From assembly GCA_937967955.1 (NCBI GenBank), contig CALBUB010000068.1, positions 1 to 64,000 of the forward strand: a DNA stretch of 64,000 nt, written 5' to 3'. Position 1 is the stretch's first letter. Each line of letters starts with the position of its first letter. The position numbers and the translations under genes are program-made. The DNA comes from an uncultured Bacillota bacterium (lineage in GTDB: Bacteria > Bacillota > Clostridia > Tissierellales > Tepidimicrobiaceae). Shown piece after piece: positions 1-7,552 of the stretch. The notes beneath the pieces were generated by a model that was given only the letters and a program-made list of their open reading frames with translations, searched no databases and was not told where the DNA came from.

Positions 1-1020
1 ATTGTTAATCATATGGAACCAGACCATTCTGGTTGGATTTTAAATTTCAAAAAAGTCAAAGAAGATTTAACTATAATATGTACTGATAGGGCTGCAAAGA
101 TGGTAAAAGCCTTTTACGGTGGCAACAATGTAAGAGTTGTGAAGGAAGGAGATACCCTAGACCTTGGAAAAGGAAAAGTACTAAGCTTCCACCCAGTACC
201 AAACGTCCACTGGCCAGAAACCATGTACACTTATGAAAGACAAACTAAAACCCTTTTCTCCTGCGACATGTTTGGGGCCTTTGGTATGATGGGAGAACAT
301 TGTTTCGATGATCAACTAACACCTGAAGAGATAGACTTCTTTGAATTTGAAGGCATAAGGTATTATTCCAATGTAATGGGAACTTTTACACCTAGTATAA
401 GAAAGGCAATTGAGAAAGCAAAGGCTCTAGATGTAAATATTATAGCTCCTGGCCATGGTCCAGTTTATAGAAGTAATCCTCAAAAGATAATAGATGATTA
501 CTATAGATTTTCCTTATATGCCGATGGGGCAGGTAAAGATGAAGTCACTATATTGTGGGGGACCATGTATGGGATAACAGGAAAAGCAGTTGAATTCGTT
601 GAAAAGATACTCAAAAGGGAAGGTGTCAAATACAACAAGATAGAAATGCCAGGAACAACAATTAGTGAAATGATCGCAACTGTTTTTAAGTCTGCAGGTG
701 TAATTATTGCAGCACCTACTTATGAGTACAAGCTTTTCCCACCAGTTGCAGAAGCTTTAAATGAGCTTGGTAGAAAGAAGATTACAGGAAAAGTAGCCTT
801 TAGATTTGGCTCTTATGGTTGGTCTGGTGGCGCAGAGAGAGAGTTAAAGGAGATACTAGAAAGAAATAAGATGAAGTGGGATTTAATAGAATCGGTGGAG
901 TTTGAAGGTGCACCTAAGGAAGAAGACTTTGCTAAATTGGAAGCTGGAGTATTGGAACTATTAGAAAAAATGAAGGATAAGGTAGTAAAAGAAGGAGAAG
1001 GTAGTGGAGCCAGTATATAG
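1..1020 (+). CDS. fprA: FprA-family A-type flavoprotein (flavodiiron protein), 5' end outside window
   Basis: Reduces O2 to water (or NO to N2O) in the cytosol of anaerobes with electrons from rubredoxin or a similar donor. The reading frame is open from base 1, so the N-terminus lies upstream. The first visible codons carry the di-iron motif HxExDH (NHMEPDH, bases 7-27), and a further ligand region is APGHGPVY near visible residue 155. The metallo-beta-lactamase-like domain occupies about visible residues 1-175. The C-terminal flavodoxin-like FMN domain (about 180-330) starts with an FMN-loop sequence TMYGITG. The visible 339 residues are most of the usual ~400. An intrinsic terminator follows. 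Family assignment is firm; whether O2 or NO is the physiological substrate cannot be told from sequence. Confidence 0.93.
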   Translation: MVNHMEPDHSGWILNFKKVKEDLTIICTDRAAKMVKAFYGGNNVRVVKEGDTLDLGKGKVLSFHPVPNVHWPETMYTYERQTKTLFSCDMFGAFGMMGEHCFDDQLTPEEIDFFEFEGIRYYSNVMGTFTPSIRKAIEKAKALDVNIIAPGHGPVYRSNPQKIIDDYYRFSLYADGAGKDEVTILWGTMYGITGKAVEFVEKILKREGVKYNKIEMPGTTISEMIATVFKSAGVIIAAPTYEYKLFPPVAEALNELGRKKITGKVAFRFGSYGWSGGAERELKEILERNKMKWDLIESVEFEGAPKEEDFAKLEAGVLELLEKMKDKVVKEGEGSGASI

Positions 1021-1056
1021 GGTCTAAGTAGATTGTTTTAAGATAATATAAATATA

Positions 1057-1100
1057 GCCGTCAGTTAGGAGGAATGCTCTTCTTAACTGGCGGTTTTTTT
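1057..1100 (+). terminator. Intrinsic terminator after fprA
   Basis: Ten base-pair stem (1058-1067 with 1084-1093, one G-U pair) followed by seven T. It ends the fprA transcript. The rest of the gap to 1270 shows nothing I recognise. Confidence 0.85.
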
Positions 1101-1282
1101 ATTTTATACAAATATATTGCTAAGTAAATACTTATATTATATTATTCTAGTAAGTTAGGCAATTTTAGAGACTATACTAGATAATAGTAGTGGCAGCTGC
1201 TGTTATTGAAAAATAGTTTGTTTTTACTACTAGAAGATATGGTAATTGAACCCAAGGTATTATTTAAAAAAGGAGGGATCTT

Positions 1283-1639
1283 ATGCTATTTGTTTGTTAT
1301 CCGAAATGAACCACCTGCCAAAAGGCTAAGAAGTTTCTGGAGGAAAACGAGATAGTTTTTGAAGAAAGGAATATTAAAGAAAACAAGCCTACAGCAGAGG
1401 AGTTGAAAGAGTGGCATAAAAAGAGTGGTTTGCCACTGAAGAAGTTTTTCAACACTAGGGGAAAGCTTTATAGGGAACTGAAGCTAAAGGACAAACTTCC
1501 TACCATGACTGAGGATGAACAGTATAGTCTGTTAGCATCTGATGGTATGCTTGTAAAGAGGCCAATTCTTGTTGGTGATACTTTTGTACTAGTAGGCTTT
1601 AAGGAAGCTGACTGGAAAACTGCCCTTAGTATTGAATAA
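1283..1639 (+). CDS. Selenocysteine-containing ArsC/Spx-family thioredoxin-fold protein (in-frame TGA = Sec at residue 9)
   Basis: 118 residues when TGA at 1307-1309 is read as selenocysteine. ATG at 1283 follows a strong AGGAGGG site (1271-1277, spacing 5). The N-terminus reads MLFVCYPK-U-TTCQKAKK. In Clostridial ArsC-family homologues this position is the redox Cys of a YPKCxTC motif, so the protein carries UxxC (Sec9, Cys12). The rest of the fold is intact: GLPLKKFFNT near residue 53 and the cis-Pro motif KRPILVG near residue 93. A hairpin right after the TGA looks like a bacterial SECIS. Without Sec only a truncated frame from TTG 1403 with no ribosome binding site would remain. The role is probably thiol/selenol reduction; the substrate is unknown, and arsenate is not shown. 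Confidence 0.85.
1314..1343 (+). promoter_or_regulatory. Putative bacterial SECIS element inside the selenoprotein coding region
   Basis: Starting 4 bases after the UGA. Lower stem CCT/AGG (1314-1316 with 1341-1343), bulged G1317, upper stem 1318-1324 with 1334-1340 (one A-C mismatch, one G-U). The apical loop is 9 bases, GCTAAGAAG, and its first G is 16 bases past the UGA. Bacterial SECIS elements sit immediately downstream of UGA with a G-containing apical loop at about this distance and bind SelB. The pairing was found by eye. Confidence 0.65.
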
Positions 1640-1644
1640 AATGA

Positions 1645-1854
1645 TTTTATTTCCCAACAATCGGTTATGCTTACGAGCCTGAACCGGAAGCAATAATTAA
1701 AGGTAGTTTTCCATGTAAGGGAAGCTTCGTAGCCAGAGAGTTTACTGATAAAAAGCTTTTCCATCTAATGGGTAAATTGTCTTATGGCCACCCTAATGAT
1801 AAGGCTTTGAAAGAAGCAGAAAAGTTTATTGTAAAGCTAGTGAATTCTTTTTAA
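1645..1854 (+). pseudogene. C-terminal remnant of a flavodoxin-family protein
   Basis: An open frame of about 69 codons ends at TAA 1852. It reads FPTIGYAYEP, then KGSFPCKGSFVAREF, then YGHPNDKALKEAEKF. This resembles the last third of flavodoxin-like proteins (a CKG strand followed by GHPnekdlkeAeeF). TGA at 1642 closes the frame upstream, there is no start codon or ribosome binding site, and the FMN-binding N-terminal two thirds are absent. It is therefore most likely a decayed gene tail left between the selenoprotein and the tandem terminators. A short expressed peptide cannot be excluded. Confidence 0.55.
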
Positions 1855-1859
1855 TCTTT

Positions 1860-1895
1860 AGTAGTCTTATGTACATAAAAGGACTATTGCTTTTT
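1860..1895 (+). terminator. Intrinsic terminator, first of two in tandem
   Basis: Seven base-pair stem (1860-1866 with 1882-1888, one G-U) with a short T tract (1891-1895). Weaker than the hairpin that follows it. Confidence 0.5.
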
Positions 1896-1897
1896 AA

Positions 1898-1928
1898 GGA
1901 GATAGAGAAATCTATCTCCTTATTTTTT
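1898..1928 (+). terminator. Strong intrinsic terminator, second of two in tandem
   Basis: Perfect nine base-pair stem GGAGATAGA/TCTATCTCC with a GAAA tetraloop, followed by a T-rich tail. It separates the selenoprotein/flavodoxin remnant from the beta-helix frame, which starts only 8 bases later. Confidence 0.9.
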
Positions 1929-1935
1929 TGAAAGC

Positions 1936-2742
1936 TTGTCACACATTACCATAAGACATTATAGGGCTAATGGTATATTTATTGAAAATAGCTCTGGCAA
2001 CAGGATACTAAACAATAAGATAAAAAATGTTATTAACAATGGTATAGAGGTTTCTAGTTCTAGTGCTAATCTATTTTGGAGAAATGAAATATACAAGTGT
2101 TTTGATGGTATAAGAATGATTTTAGGTAGTACAAATAACTGGGTCATAGAAAATACTGCCGAGGAATGTTTTGATGATGGCTTTGAATCCTTTTTAGCCC
2201 CAGATATTAACAATGCCTTTATAGGTAATAAATCTATTAGGAATAGGTCCAATGGTTTTGATATATACGGCTCCAACAATCTAATATTGGACAATTTATT
2301 AATAGAAAATGGGCTAGGAATAGTAATAAATGAAGGCAGCAATTCTTTAGCCATTGGGAATATAATTAGGGGTACTAAACAAGGCACTTATTTTGTATTT
2401 AATGGCTACAACAATCACTTCTCTGCTGAAAACTATATAGTATGTAATCGCAGAGAAGGAATGTATAATGCTAGTCAGTTTGGAATCCTTTTAGACAATG
2501 AAGTATTATATAATGCAGATTCTGGAATCATACTTGATTCAACTTCTAGGGGCAACCTTGTTATGGACAATAAGCTAATTTGTAATATTCCAGAAAATAT
2601 TGATGACAGGGGTACCAATAACAATCTTATTAATAATATAGACAAACCTTGCCAACCTTGTGAATCTCCTAGTGATGTGTGTGGTTATTGTGTTGATGAA
2701 AAAGATAGTGTTTCCGATAGTTCAAAGGAAGGTGATTGTTAA
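1936..2742 (+). pseudogene. 5'-truncated right-handed beta-helix (NosD/PbH1-type) repeat protein
   Basis: About 268 residues of short parallel beta-helix turns (NGIFIENSSGNRILNNK, NGIEVSSSSANLFWRN, and so on), the pattern of NosD/pectate-lyase-like surface or carbohydrate-binding proteins. The tail (about residues 236-268) leaves the repeat and is Cys-rich: PCQPCESPSDVCGYC, then GDC. The frame begins inside a repeat. The first usable codon is TTG 1936 with no ribosome binding site, immediately after a strong terminator, and no signal peptide is present. I read this as a gene that lost its 5' part. The stop TAA overlaps the ATG of the next small gene, so the 3' end and its coupling are intact. 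It may be silent or driven by readthrough. Confidence 0.6.
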
Positions 2743-2951
2743 TGGATATGAAAGAAAAAATAGAAAAGGAAATAGTTAGAATGAAAGAATTAATTACAGA
2801 CTGTGAAAGTGTAATGGAAGAAGTACCAAAACATTTAAGAGCTAGTCAAGAACTTGTTTTGGAATCTTATAAGAGACAATTAGCAGCCCTTGAACAGGAA
2901 TTACTAGAATTAGAAAGGGCCCAGCTTCAAAATAGAAAATTTAATATTTGA
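2742..2951 (+). CDS. Small coiled-coil hypothetical protein
   Basis: 69 residues, strongly charged and helical (KEKIEKEIVRMKEL; LAALEQELLELERAQ), with heptad-like spacing over most of its length. ATG 2742 overlaps the TAA of the beta-helix gene (TAATG) and has GGAAGGTG 7 bases upstream, so translation is probably coupled to that gene. I do not recognise a family. A partner or chaperone of the beta-helix protein is possible from position only. Confidence 0.65.
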   Translation: MDMKEKIEKEIVRMKELITDCESVMEEVPKHLRASQELVLESYKRQLAALEQELLELERAQLQNRKFNI

Positions 2952-3033
2952 TAGAGGGAAGTACTAAGCTTATTGGAGTAGGCTTGGTTTGTTATTAGTA
3001 TTGGTATTTAAAAAGAATATGAGCCTGATTTTA

Positions 3034-4395
3034 TTAGACCACCTTTTCCTCATTCAATTCCTTCCATACAGTCATCATCATGGTAGTATAGCAGGCAACT
3101 CCTCCAATGAATTCAGATATTGGTTCTGATAAAAATACTCCTATGTGTCCAAGAGATGAAACTCTTGGTAAAAGCACAACAAGAGGAATTACAAGGATTA
3201 CCTTTCTAAACATGGAGAAAAATACAGCAAATTTTGATTTGCCAAGGGCAATAAAAGTAGCCTGGCCTGCATGCTGCAAGCTCATCAAGAAGAAAGACAA
3301 ATAGAATATTCTTACCATAGGTATTCCAGCCTTTATTACACCTGGATCAGCATTAAATACCCTTATGAGAAAGCCTGGGAAGCTTTGGATTACTAACCAC
3401 ATAAAAGTATTTATAGCAAAGGAAGAAATGGTTATAAATTTAATGGAATCCTTTACTCTTTTATACTCACATGCTCCATAGTTAAAGCTCATAACTGGCT
3501 GTGCACCACCAGTTAGACCAAAAACAGGCATCATAGCAAATTCTCTAATTGAGTTTATAATAGTCATAATTCCTATATATAGATCTCCTCCAAACTGTTG
3601 GAGAGTAGTATTTAACACAATTTGTACCAGGGAGTTTGTAAATTGTATTACAAAGCCAGAGGTGCCTAATTGGAGTATCTTTTTAATCCTATCCCATTCT
3701 AGTCTGAAGCTTTCTTTGTTTAAACGGAGTATGGTTTTTTCTCCTGTTAAGAACTTAAGAACCCATGCTGCAGATATGAACTGGGAAATAATTGTTGCTA
3801 TGGCTGCTCCTTTAACTCCCATATTAAATAGGAATATAAAAATTGGATCCAGGATTATATTGGCCACTGCCCCTATTACTACTGTTGCCATTCCAACTCG
3901 ACCGAAGCCTTGGGCATTTATAAATTGGTTCATGCCTAGACTTATCATTACAAATACATTTCCAAGTAGGTATATGGTAACATACTCACTAGCATATTTA
4001 TAAGTTATATCACTAGCACCAAATAGATATAACATAGGTTTTTTAAATATTAAACCTAAAATGGTAAGAGTAACACCAGTATATACAAGCATTATAAAGG
4101 AGTTGCCCATTATATTTTCTGCTTCTTTAAAATTTTTTCGTCCTCTTTCTATGGAGCATAAGGGTGCCCCTCCCATACCAAATAGATTAGTAAAGGCTGC
4201 TACAACAGAGATAATTGGTAAGGAAACCCCTATTCCTGTCAAGGCATTGAAAGAGTCTTCAGGTATTCTTGAAATATATAGCCTATCTACTATACTGTAA
4301 AGAACGTTTACTAATTGTGCTAAAATCATGGGGATGGCCATACTCATTATATTGCTTACTATACTTCCCTTAGAAAAGTCATTTCTTCCTTCCAA
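3034..4395 (-). CDS. MATE-family multidrug/toxin efflux transporter
   Basis: 453 residues, about twelve hydrophobic segments in two MatE halves, the usual length for the family. It exports organic cations or drugs across the cytoplasmic membrane by Na+ or H+ antiport. The N-terminus EGRNDFSKGSI leading into MAIPMILAQLVNVLYSIVDRLYI is typical of clostridial MATE proteins. The second half starts near GTSGFVIQFTNSLVQIVLN. The start is TTG at 4395 with GGAG about 9 bases upstream. It stands alone on the minus strand and convergent to the coiled-coil gene. No adjacent regulator was seen. Substrate unknown. Confidence 0.9.
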   Translation of the reverse strand: MEGRNDFSKGSIVSNIMSMAIPMILAQLVNVLYSIVDRLYISRIPEDSFNALTGIGVSLPIISVVAAFTNLFGMGGAPLCSIERGRKNFKEAENIMGNSFIMLVYTGVTLTILGLIFKKPMLYLFGASDITYKYASEYVTIYLLGNVFVMISLGMNQFINAQGFGRVGMATVVIGAVANIILDPIFIFLFNMGVKGAAIATIISQFISAAWVLKFLTGEKTILRLNKESFRLEWDRIKKILQLGTSGFVIQFTNSLVQIVLNTTLQQFGGDLYIGIMTIINSIREFAMMPVFGLTGGAQPVMSFNYGACEYKRVKDSIKFITISSFAINTFMWLVIQSFPGFLIRVFNADPGVIKAGIPMVRIFYLSFFLMSLQHAGQATFIALGKSKFAVFFSMFRKVILVIPLVVLLPRVSSLGHIGVFLSEPISEFIGGVACYTTMMMTVWKELNEEKVV

Positions 4396-4625
4396 GCGAT
4401 CATCTCCAATTTCTATATATTGTGTATCATAAAATATATCATATTACTACAAGAGAGCAGTGAACAATTTAAAAATTGGTATAACATACATTTATTGTAG
4501 CAAGGGAAATTTTTTAGGTCAAATATAATAGGAAGGGAAATTATTTGCCCCCTAAATAGTTTTTAATACAACACTAGCCCTTTATTATATATAATATAGT
4601 AAGAAAAAAGTTAGGAGGTAGAATA

Positions 4626-4814
4626 GTGAAAAGATTGTACAAGTCAGATAAGGATAGGAAGCTTGCTGGAGTATGTGGAGGAATAGCAGAATATTTCCAC
4701 ATAGATCCTACTATAGTTAGGCTATTATGGGCACTAGTTTCTTTATTTTATGGAACAGGAGTTATAGCTTATATAGTGTGTGCTTTTATAATACCTGAGA
4801 GGCCTAAATATTAA
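4626..4814 (+). CDS. PspC-domain small membrane protein
   Basis: 62 residues made almost entirely of one PspC domain: KRLYKSDKDRKLAGVCGGIAEYF, an amphipathic stretch, then a hydrophobic segment ALVSLFYGTGVIAYIVCAFIIP. PspC proteins sit in the cytoplasmic membrane and are linked to envelope stress. The start is GTG 4626 after AGGAGGTAGAATA. It is monocistronic, with nothing recognisable in the 170-base gap to the next gene. No PspA or PspB homologue is nearby. Confidence 0.88.
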   Translation: MKRLYKSDKDRKLAGVCGGIAEYFHIDPTIVRLLWALVSLFYGTGVIAYIVCAFIIPERPKY

Positions 4815-4984
4815 TGTGGAATAAGATCTATGGGTATTTAAATGACTGCCTTTTAATTTAAGGGGAAGTTGATGGAAAATTTTTGTTTTGGTATAATAGG
4901 CAACATGGTTTATTAAAAGGGTAAAATAATAAATACTATATTTATACTTATACTTAAGAAAAAATATTACTGGAGAGGATTGGT

Positions 4985-5935
4985 TTGATAAAGTTTTTAA
5001 TCAGGAAGTTTATAAAGAACTATGAGAATATAGGGGATAAGTATGTAAGGGAAAAATACGGTGTATTATCAGGAGCTTTAGGTATAATTTGTAATCTAAT
5101 ACTTTTTATATTAAAGTTAATTATTGGCTTGTTGATGAACAGTATAGCAGTTATTTCTGATGCCTTTAATAATATTACTGATTTGGGCTCCTCTATTATG
5201 ACCATTTTTGGTTCAAAGTTAAGCAATAGGCCTCCTGATAAAAACCATCCTCATGGCCATGGAAGATATGAATATATTGCTTCTTTAGCAGTATCCTTTA
5301 TTATATTTGGGGTTGGCTTGGAAACATTGAGAACTTCCATTGAAAAGATAATAAAGCCAGAACCTATTGAATTTAACTTACTTTCAGGTATAATTTTAAG
5401 CTTTTCTATTTTGTTAAAGTTATGGATGTATTCCTACAATAAGTATATAGGAGAAAAGATAAGCTCCAGTGTAAACAGGGCAACAGCCCAAGATAGTTTA
5501 AACGATGCAATTGCAACTACTGCAGTATTGATAGGTTCCATAGCTGAGCCTTATATTAACCTGCCAGTAGATGGAATATTAGGACTTATAATATCAGCTT
5601 TAATCATGTATTCAGGCTTTTGTACTGCAAAGGATTCGGTAAATTTACTTCTAGGCCCTTCTCCAGATCCTGAGTTGGTGGATAAGATCAAAAAATTGCT
5701 GTTAGAAGATGACAATATTAAAGGGGTCCATGATTTAATAGTACACGATTATGGACCTAATAAAATAATGGCTTCAGTCCATGCTGAAGTTTCTAGTAAA
5801 GCAAATATTGTAGATATACATTCTGTTATTGATAGTATAGAGAAAAAAATAAAAAGGAAGCTTAATGTAGAAATAGTAATACACATGGATCCTACAGAAA
5901 GCCATGAAGGAGAAAATAGACAAAAAAGAAATTAA
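4985..5935 (+). CDS. Cation diffusion facilitator (CDF) family transporter
   Basis: 316 residues. Six transmembrane segments span about residues 20-215. The TM2 metal-site motif is SDAFNNITD (the family's hxxxD pattern), followed by a His-rich loop HPHGHGRYEYI, and the C-terminal cytoplasmic ferredoxin-like domain occupies about 220-300 (GVHDLIVHDYGP; VHAEVSSKANI). It exports divalent metals (Zn, Fe or Mn) by proton antiport; the specificity is not clear from sequence. Start TTG 4985 with GGAGAGG about 8 bases upstream. A bidirectional terminator overlaps its stop codon. Confidence 0.9.
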   Translation: MIKFLIRKFIKNYENIGDKYVREKYGVLSGALGIICNLILFILKLIIGLLMNSIAVISDAFNNITDLGSSIMTIFGSKLSNRPPDKNHPHGHGRYEYIASLAVSFIIFGVGLETLRTSIEKIIKPEPIEFNLLSGIILSFSILLKLWMYSYNKYIGEKISSSVNRATAQDSLNDAIATTAVLIGSIAEPYINLPVDGILGLIISALIMYSGFCTAKDSVNLLLGPSPDPELVDKIKKLLLEDDNIKGVHDLIVHDYGPNKIMASVHAEVSSKANIVDIHSVIDSIEKKIKRKLNVEIVIHMDPTESHEGENRQKRN

Positions 5936-5957
5936 AGCCTTCATGGCTTTAATTTCT
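5931..5957. terminator. Bidirectional terminator between convergent genes
   Basis: Nine base-pair perfect stem (5931-5939 with 5945-5953). A T tract follows on the plus strand, and an A-rich run (5922-5930) gives the T tract for minus-strand transcripts. It serves both the CDF gene and the minus-strand gene at 5961. Confidence 0.8.
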
Positions 5958-5960
5958 TAG

Positions 5961-6467
5961 TTAAAATTCCCTTTTTAGATCTTTCTTCTTAAGCCTTCCT
6001 TTTTCATCTATAGTTACTTCAGTTATCTTTGCTAAAACAGGATCATCTCCAACTTTAGCACATTCTAGTATATGATATACCTTTGAGTTGTAGTTAGTTT
6101 CTTTGAATACTTCCCTTACTAGTTTAAATATGGAATAAGGGTGCTCTGGATCTTTAATAGTAATGAAAGGTATATTAGGAATTGCCATAGCTTTTTTAAC
6201 CAATTCTTCAAAATCTATATCTTTTATTCCAGGAATAAGAAGATAATCTACTTCAGGATTTTCTAAATCTTCAAAGCCTTTCACTTGTATAGTTTTATAG
6301 TTGGCTTTAGCAACTGCCATTAGGGTTGCAATAAGGGGACGAGTTCCCCAGCCTCTATGGCCAGATACTATTAGGGCTTCTTTTCTTCCGATAGCTTCTT
6401 CAACATATTTTGCCTGTTCTTCAGTCATAAAATTTTGATCTACTAATTTTTTTATCATTGGATTCAT
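5961..6467 (-). CDS. Hypothetical protein with a degenerate P-loop-like motif
   Basis: 168 residues; I do not recognise the family with confidence. The N-terminal helix (IKKLVDQNFMTEEQAKYVEEAI) leads to a strand-loop-helix ALIVSGHRGWGTRPLIATLM near residues 32-51. This looks like the ISGGTGSGKTT P-loop of type II/IV secretion ATPases, but the invariant Lys is missing (GHRGWGTR) and the rest of an ATPase is absent. A second strand VDYLLIPGI near residue 74 could be a Walker-B-like strand. The C-terminus is charged. Start ATG with AAAGGATG upstream. It is monocistronic and convergent with the CDF gene. A nucleotide- or ligand-binding remnant domain is inferred only. Confidence 0.7.
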   Translation of the reverse strand: MNPMIKKLVDQNFMTEEQAKYVEEAIGRKEALIVSGHRGWGTRPLIATLMAVAKANYKTIQVKGFEDLENPEVDYLLIPGIKDIDFEELVKKAMAIPNIPFITIKDPEHPYSIFKLVREVFKETNYNSKVYHILECAKVGDDPVLAKITEVTIDEKGRLKKKDLKREF

Positions 6468-6615
6468 CTAAAACATCCTTTCATTTTAGTTGTTATACTA
6501 TTATGATACCTCAAATGGATAAAAATAAATAGATAATTTTGTAAATTTTAAATATAAATTTTCCTTGACCTAAAGCAAAATTTATATTATTATTAAATTT
6601 GATAGTATTTTATGT

Positions 6616-6691
6616 GGGGATATAGTTCAGCTGGGAGAACGCTTGACTGGCAGTCAAGAGGTCAGGGGTTCGAGTCCCCTTATCTCCACCA
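6616..6691 (+). tRNA. tRNA-Ala (anticodon GGC), CCA encoded
   Basis: 76 bases folding as a cloverleaf. The acceptor stem GGGGATA/TATCTCC carries the Ala identity pair G3-U70. The D arm is GTTCAGCTGGGAGAAC, the anticodon stem CTTGA/TCAAG has loop CTGGCAG (anticodon GGC), and the T arm carries GGTTCGAGTCC. The discriminator is A and CCA is in the DNA. A terminator follows within 4 bases. Confidence 0.95.
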
Positions 6692-6694
6692 TAA

Positions 6695-6727
6695 AAAAGG
6701 CTAGAACAAAAGTGTTCTAGCCTTTTC
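6695..6727. terminator. Bidirectional terminator between tRNA-Ala and tetR
   Basis: Fourteen base-pair perfect stem (6695-6708 with 6713-6726) with loop AAAG. The A-rich left arm and T-rich right arm make it work on both strands. Confidence 0.88.
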
Positions 6728-7312
6728 TCATGCCTTTATTGTATCAATGAAAGCTTTAATAATCTGCTGGCCATACTGAACAAGGGAATATCTGCCCTGT
6801 TTTAGGCACCAATCATATGTAAGGCCTCTTTCCAGGATGGCATACCATTCAGTCAACTCCTGGTATGCAAATTTGCTTTTTATCTCGCCTTTATCTATAC
6901 CTTCTTTAATGATGGCTGAGATTATCTTATAATATGTTCTATCTGGGTTAATAATGTGACGCTTATTACTAGTCATAACTTGCAGGCCATATAGTGTAGC
7001 AAAGAGTTGCCTATAAGGAGAGTTTTCAAGACTTTCCATAACGAATAGATTAAACTCCTTTAGTTTTTCTAAAGCATTTAAATTAGGATCCACACTTTCC
7101 CACCATTTTTCGTAATCCTCATCGAAACGGTATGCAATATAAAATAATACTTCTTCCTTACCATGAAAATGGTGGTAAAATGCTCCTCTAGAGGTATTAG
7201 AAAGCTTAACTATTTGTTCTATGGTAGTATTTTCATATCCTTGCTCTAAAAACAGCTTCCAAGAGGCTTCAATAATTCTATTTTTAACGCTGGTTTTTTT
7301 GTCATTTTTCAT
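6728..7312 (-). CDS. TetR/AcrR-family transcriptional regulator
   Basis: 194 residues. The N-terminal TetR helix-turn-helix (about 10-56) contains ASWKLFLEQGYENTTIEQIVKLSN and the recognition region SRGAFYHHFHGKEEVL. The rest is a helical ligand/dimer domain with no recognisable effector signature. Start ATG 7312. Its own promoter and a perfect palindrome lie just upstream, fitting autorepression. It is divergent from the M14/DUF969/DUF979 operon and may also regulate it, but the palindrome is more than 110 bases from that operon's promoter, so that is inference. Confidence 0.92.
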   Translation of the reverse strand: MKNDKKTSVKNRIIEASWKLFLEQGYENTTIEQIVKLSNTSRGAFYHHFHGKEEVLFYIAYRFDEDYEKWWESVDPNLNALEKLKEFNLFVMESLENSPYRQLFATLYGLQVMTSNKRHIINPDRTYYKIISAIIKEGIDKGEIKSKFAYQELTEWYAILERGLTYDWCLKQGRYSLVQYGQQIIKAFIDTIKA

Positions 7313-7330
7313 GCCTTACAGCTCCCCATA

Positions 7331-7346
7331 TGTATATATATATACA
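7331..7346. promoter_or_regulatory. 16-bp perfect palindrome, candidate TetR operator
   Basis: TGTATATATATATACA is its own reverse complement. It lies between the tetR promoter -10 (7358-7363) and the tetR start codon, where binding would block transcription. The alternating AT core could also arise by chance in AT-rich DNA. Confidence 0.5.
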
Positions 7347-7357
7347 ATGTAAAGTTC

Positions 7358-7386
7358 ATTATATCATATAGACAAAAGTTTATCAA
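7358..7386 (-). promoter_or_regulatory. SigA-type promoter of tetR
   Basis: On the minus strand TTGATA (7386-7381), 17-base spacer, TATAAT (7363-7358). The predicted start point is about 35-40 bases upstream of the tetR ATG. Confidence 0.7.
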
Positions 7387-7461
7387 TTTGATCAATAAGT
7401 GAACCATAAGCCTTAATAGAAAATAACTATAATTTGATTTACCGCTTGTGAAAAAATAAAC

Positions 7462-7490
7462 TTGATTTATCCTTTTAGAACTATTATAAT
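7462..7490 (+). promoter_or_regulatory. SigA-type promoter of the M14/DUF969/DUF979 operon
   Basis: TTGATT (7462-7467), 17-base spacer, TATAAT (7485-7490). It gives a leader of about 55 bases before the TTG start at 7553. Confidence 0.7.
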
Positions 7491-7552
7491 ATTAAAAACG
7501 CAGTACGGAATGGAGTACAATTTTCTAAAGAAACCATGGAGGTGTGTCTGTT

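Noticed and set aside
1403..1639. Independent 78-residue gene starting at TTG 1403
   Set aside because: It has no ribosome binding site and lacks the first part of the fold. The same frame continues upstream to ATG 1283 through a single TGA that aligns with a catalytic Cys.
1642..1644. Second Sec codon: TGA just before the flavodoxin remnant
   Set aside because: No start codon or coding-like sequence precedes it in that frame, and no SECIS-like hairpin follows. It is simply the stop that closes a decayed frame.
5961..6467. Type II/IV secretion ATPase
   Set aside because: Only a short P-loop-like stretch resembles such ATPases, the key Lys is missing, and the length is less than half of the family.
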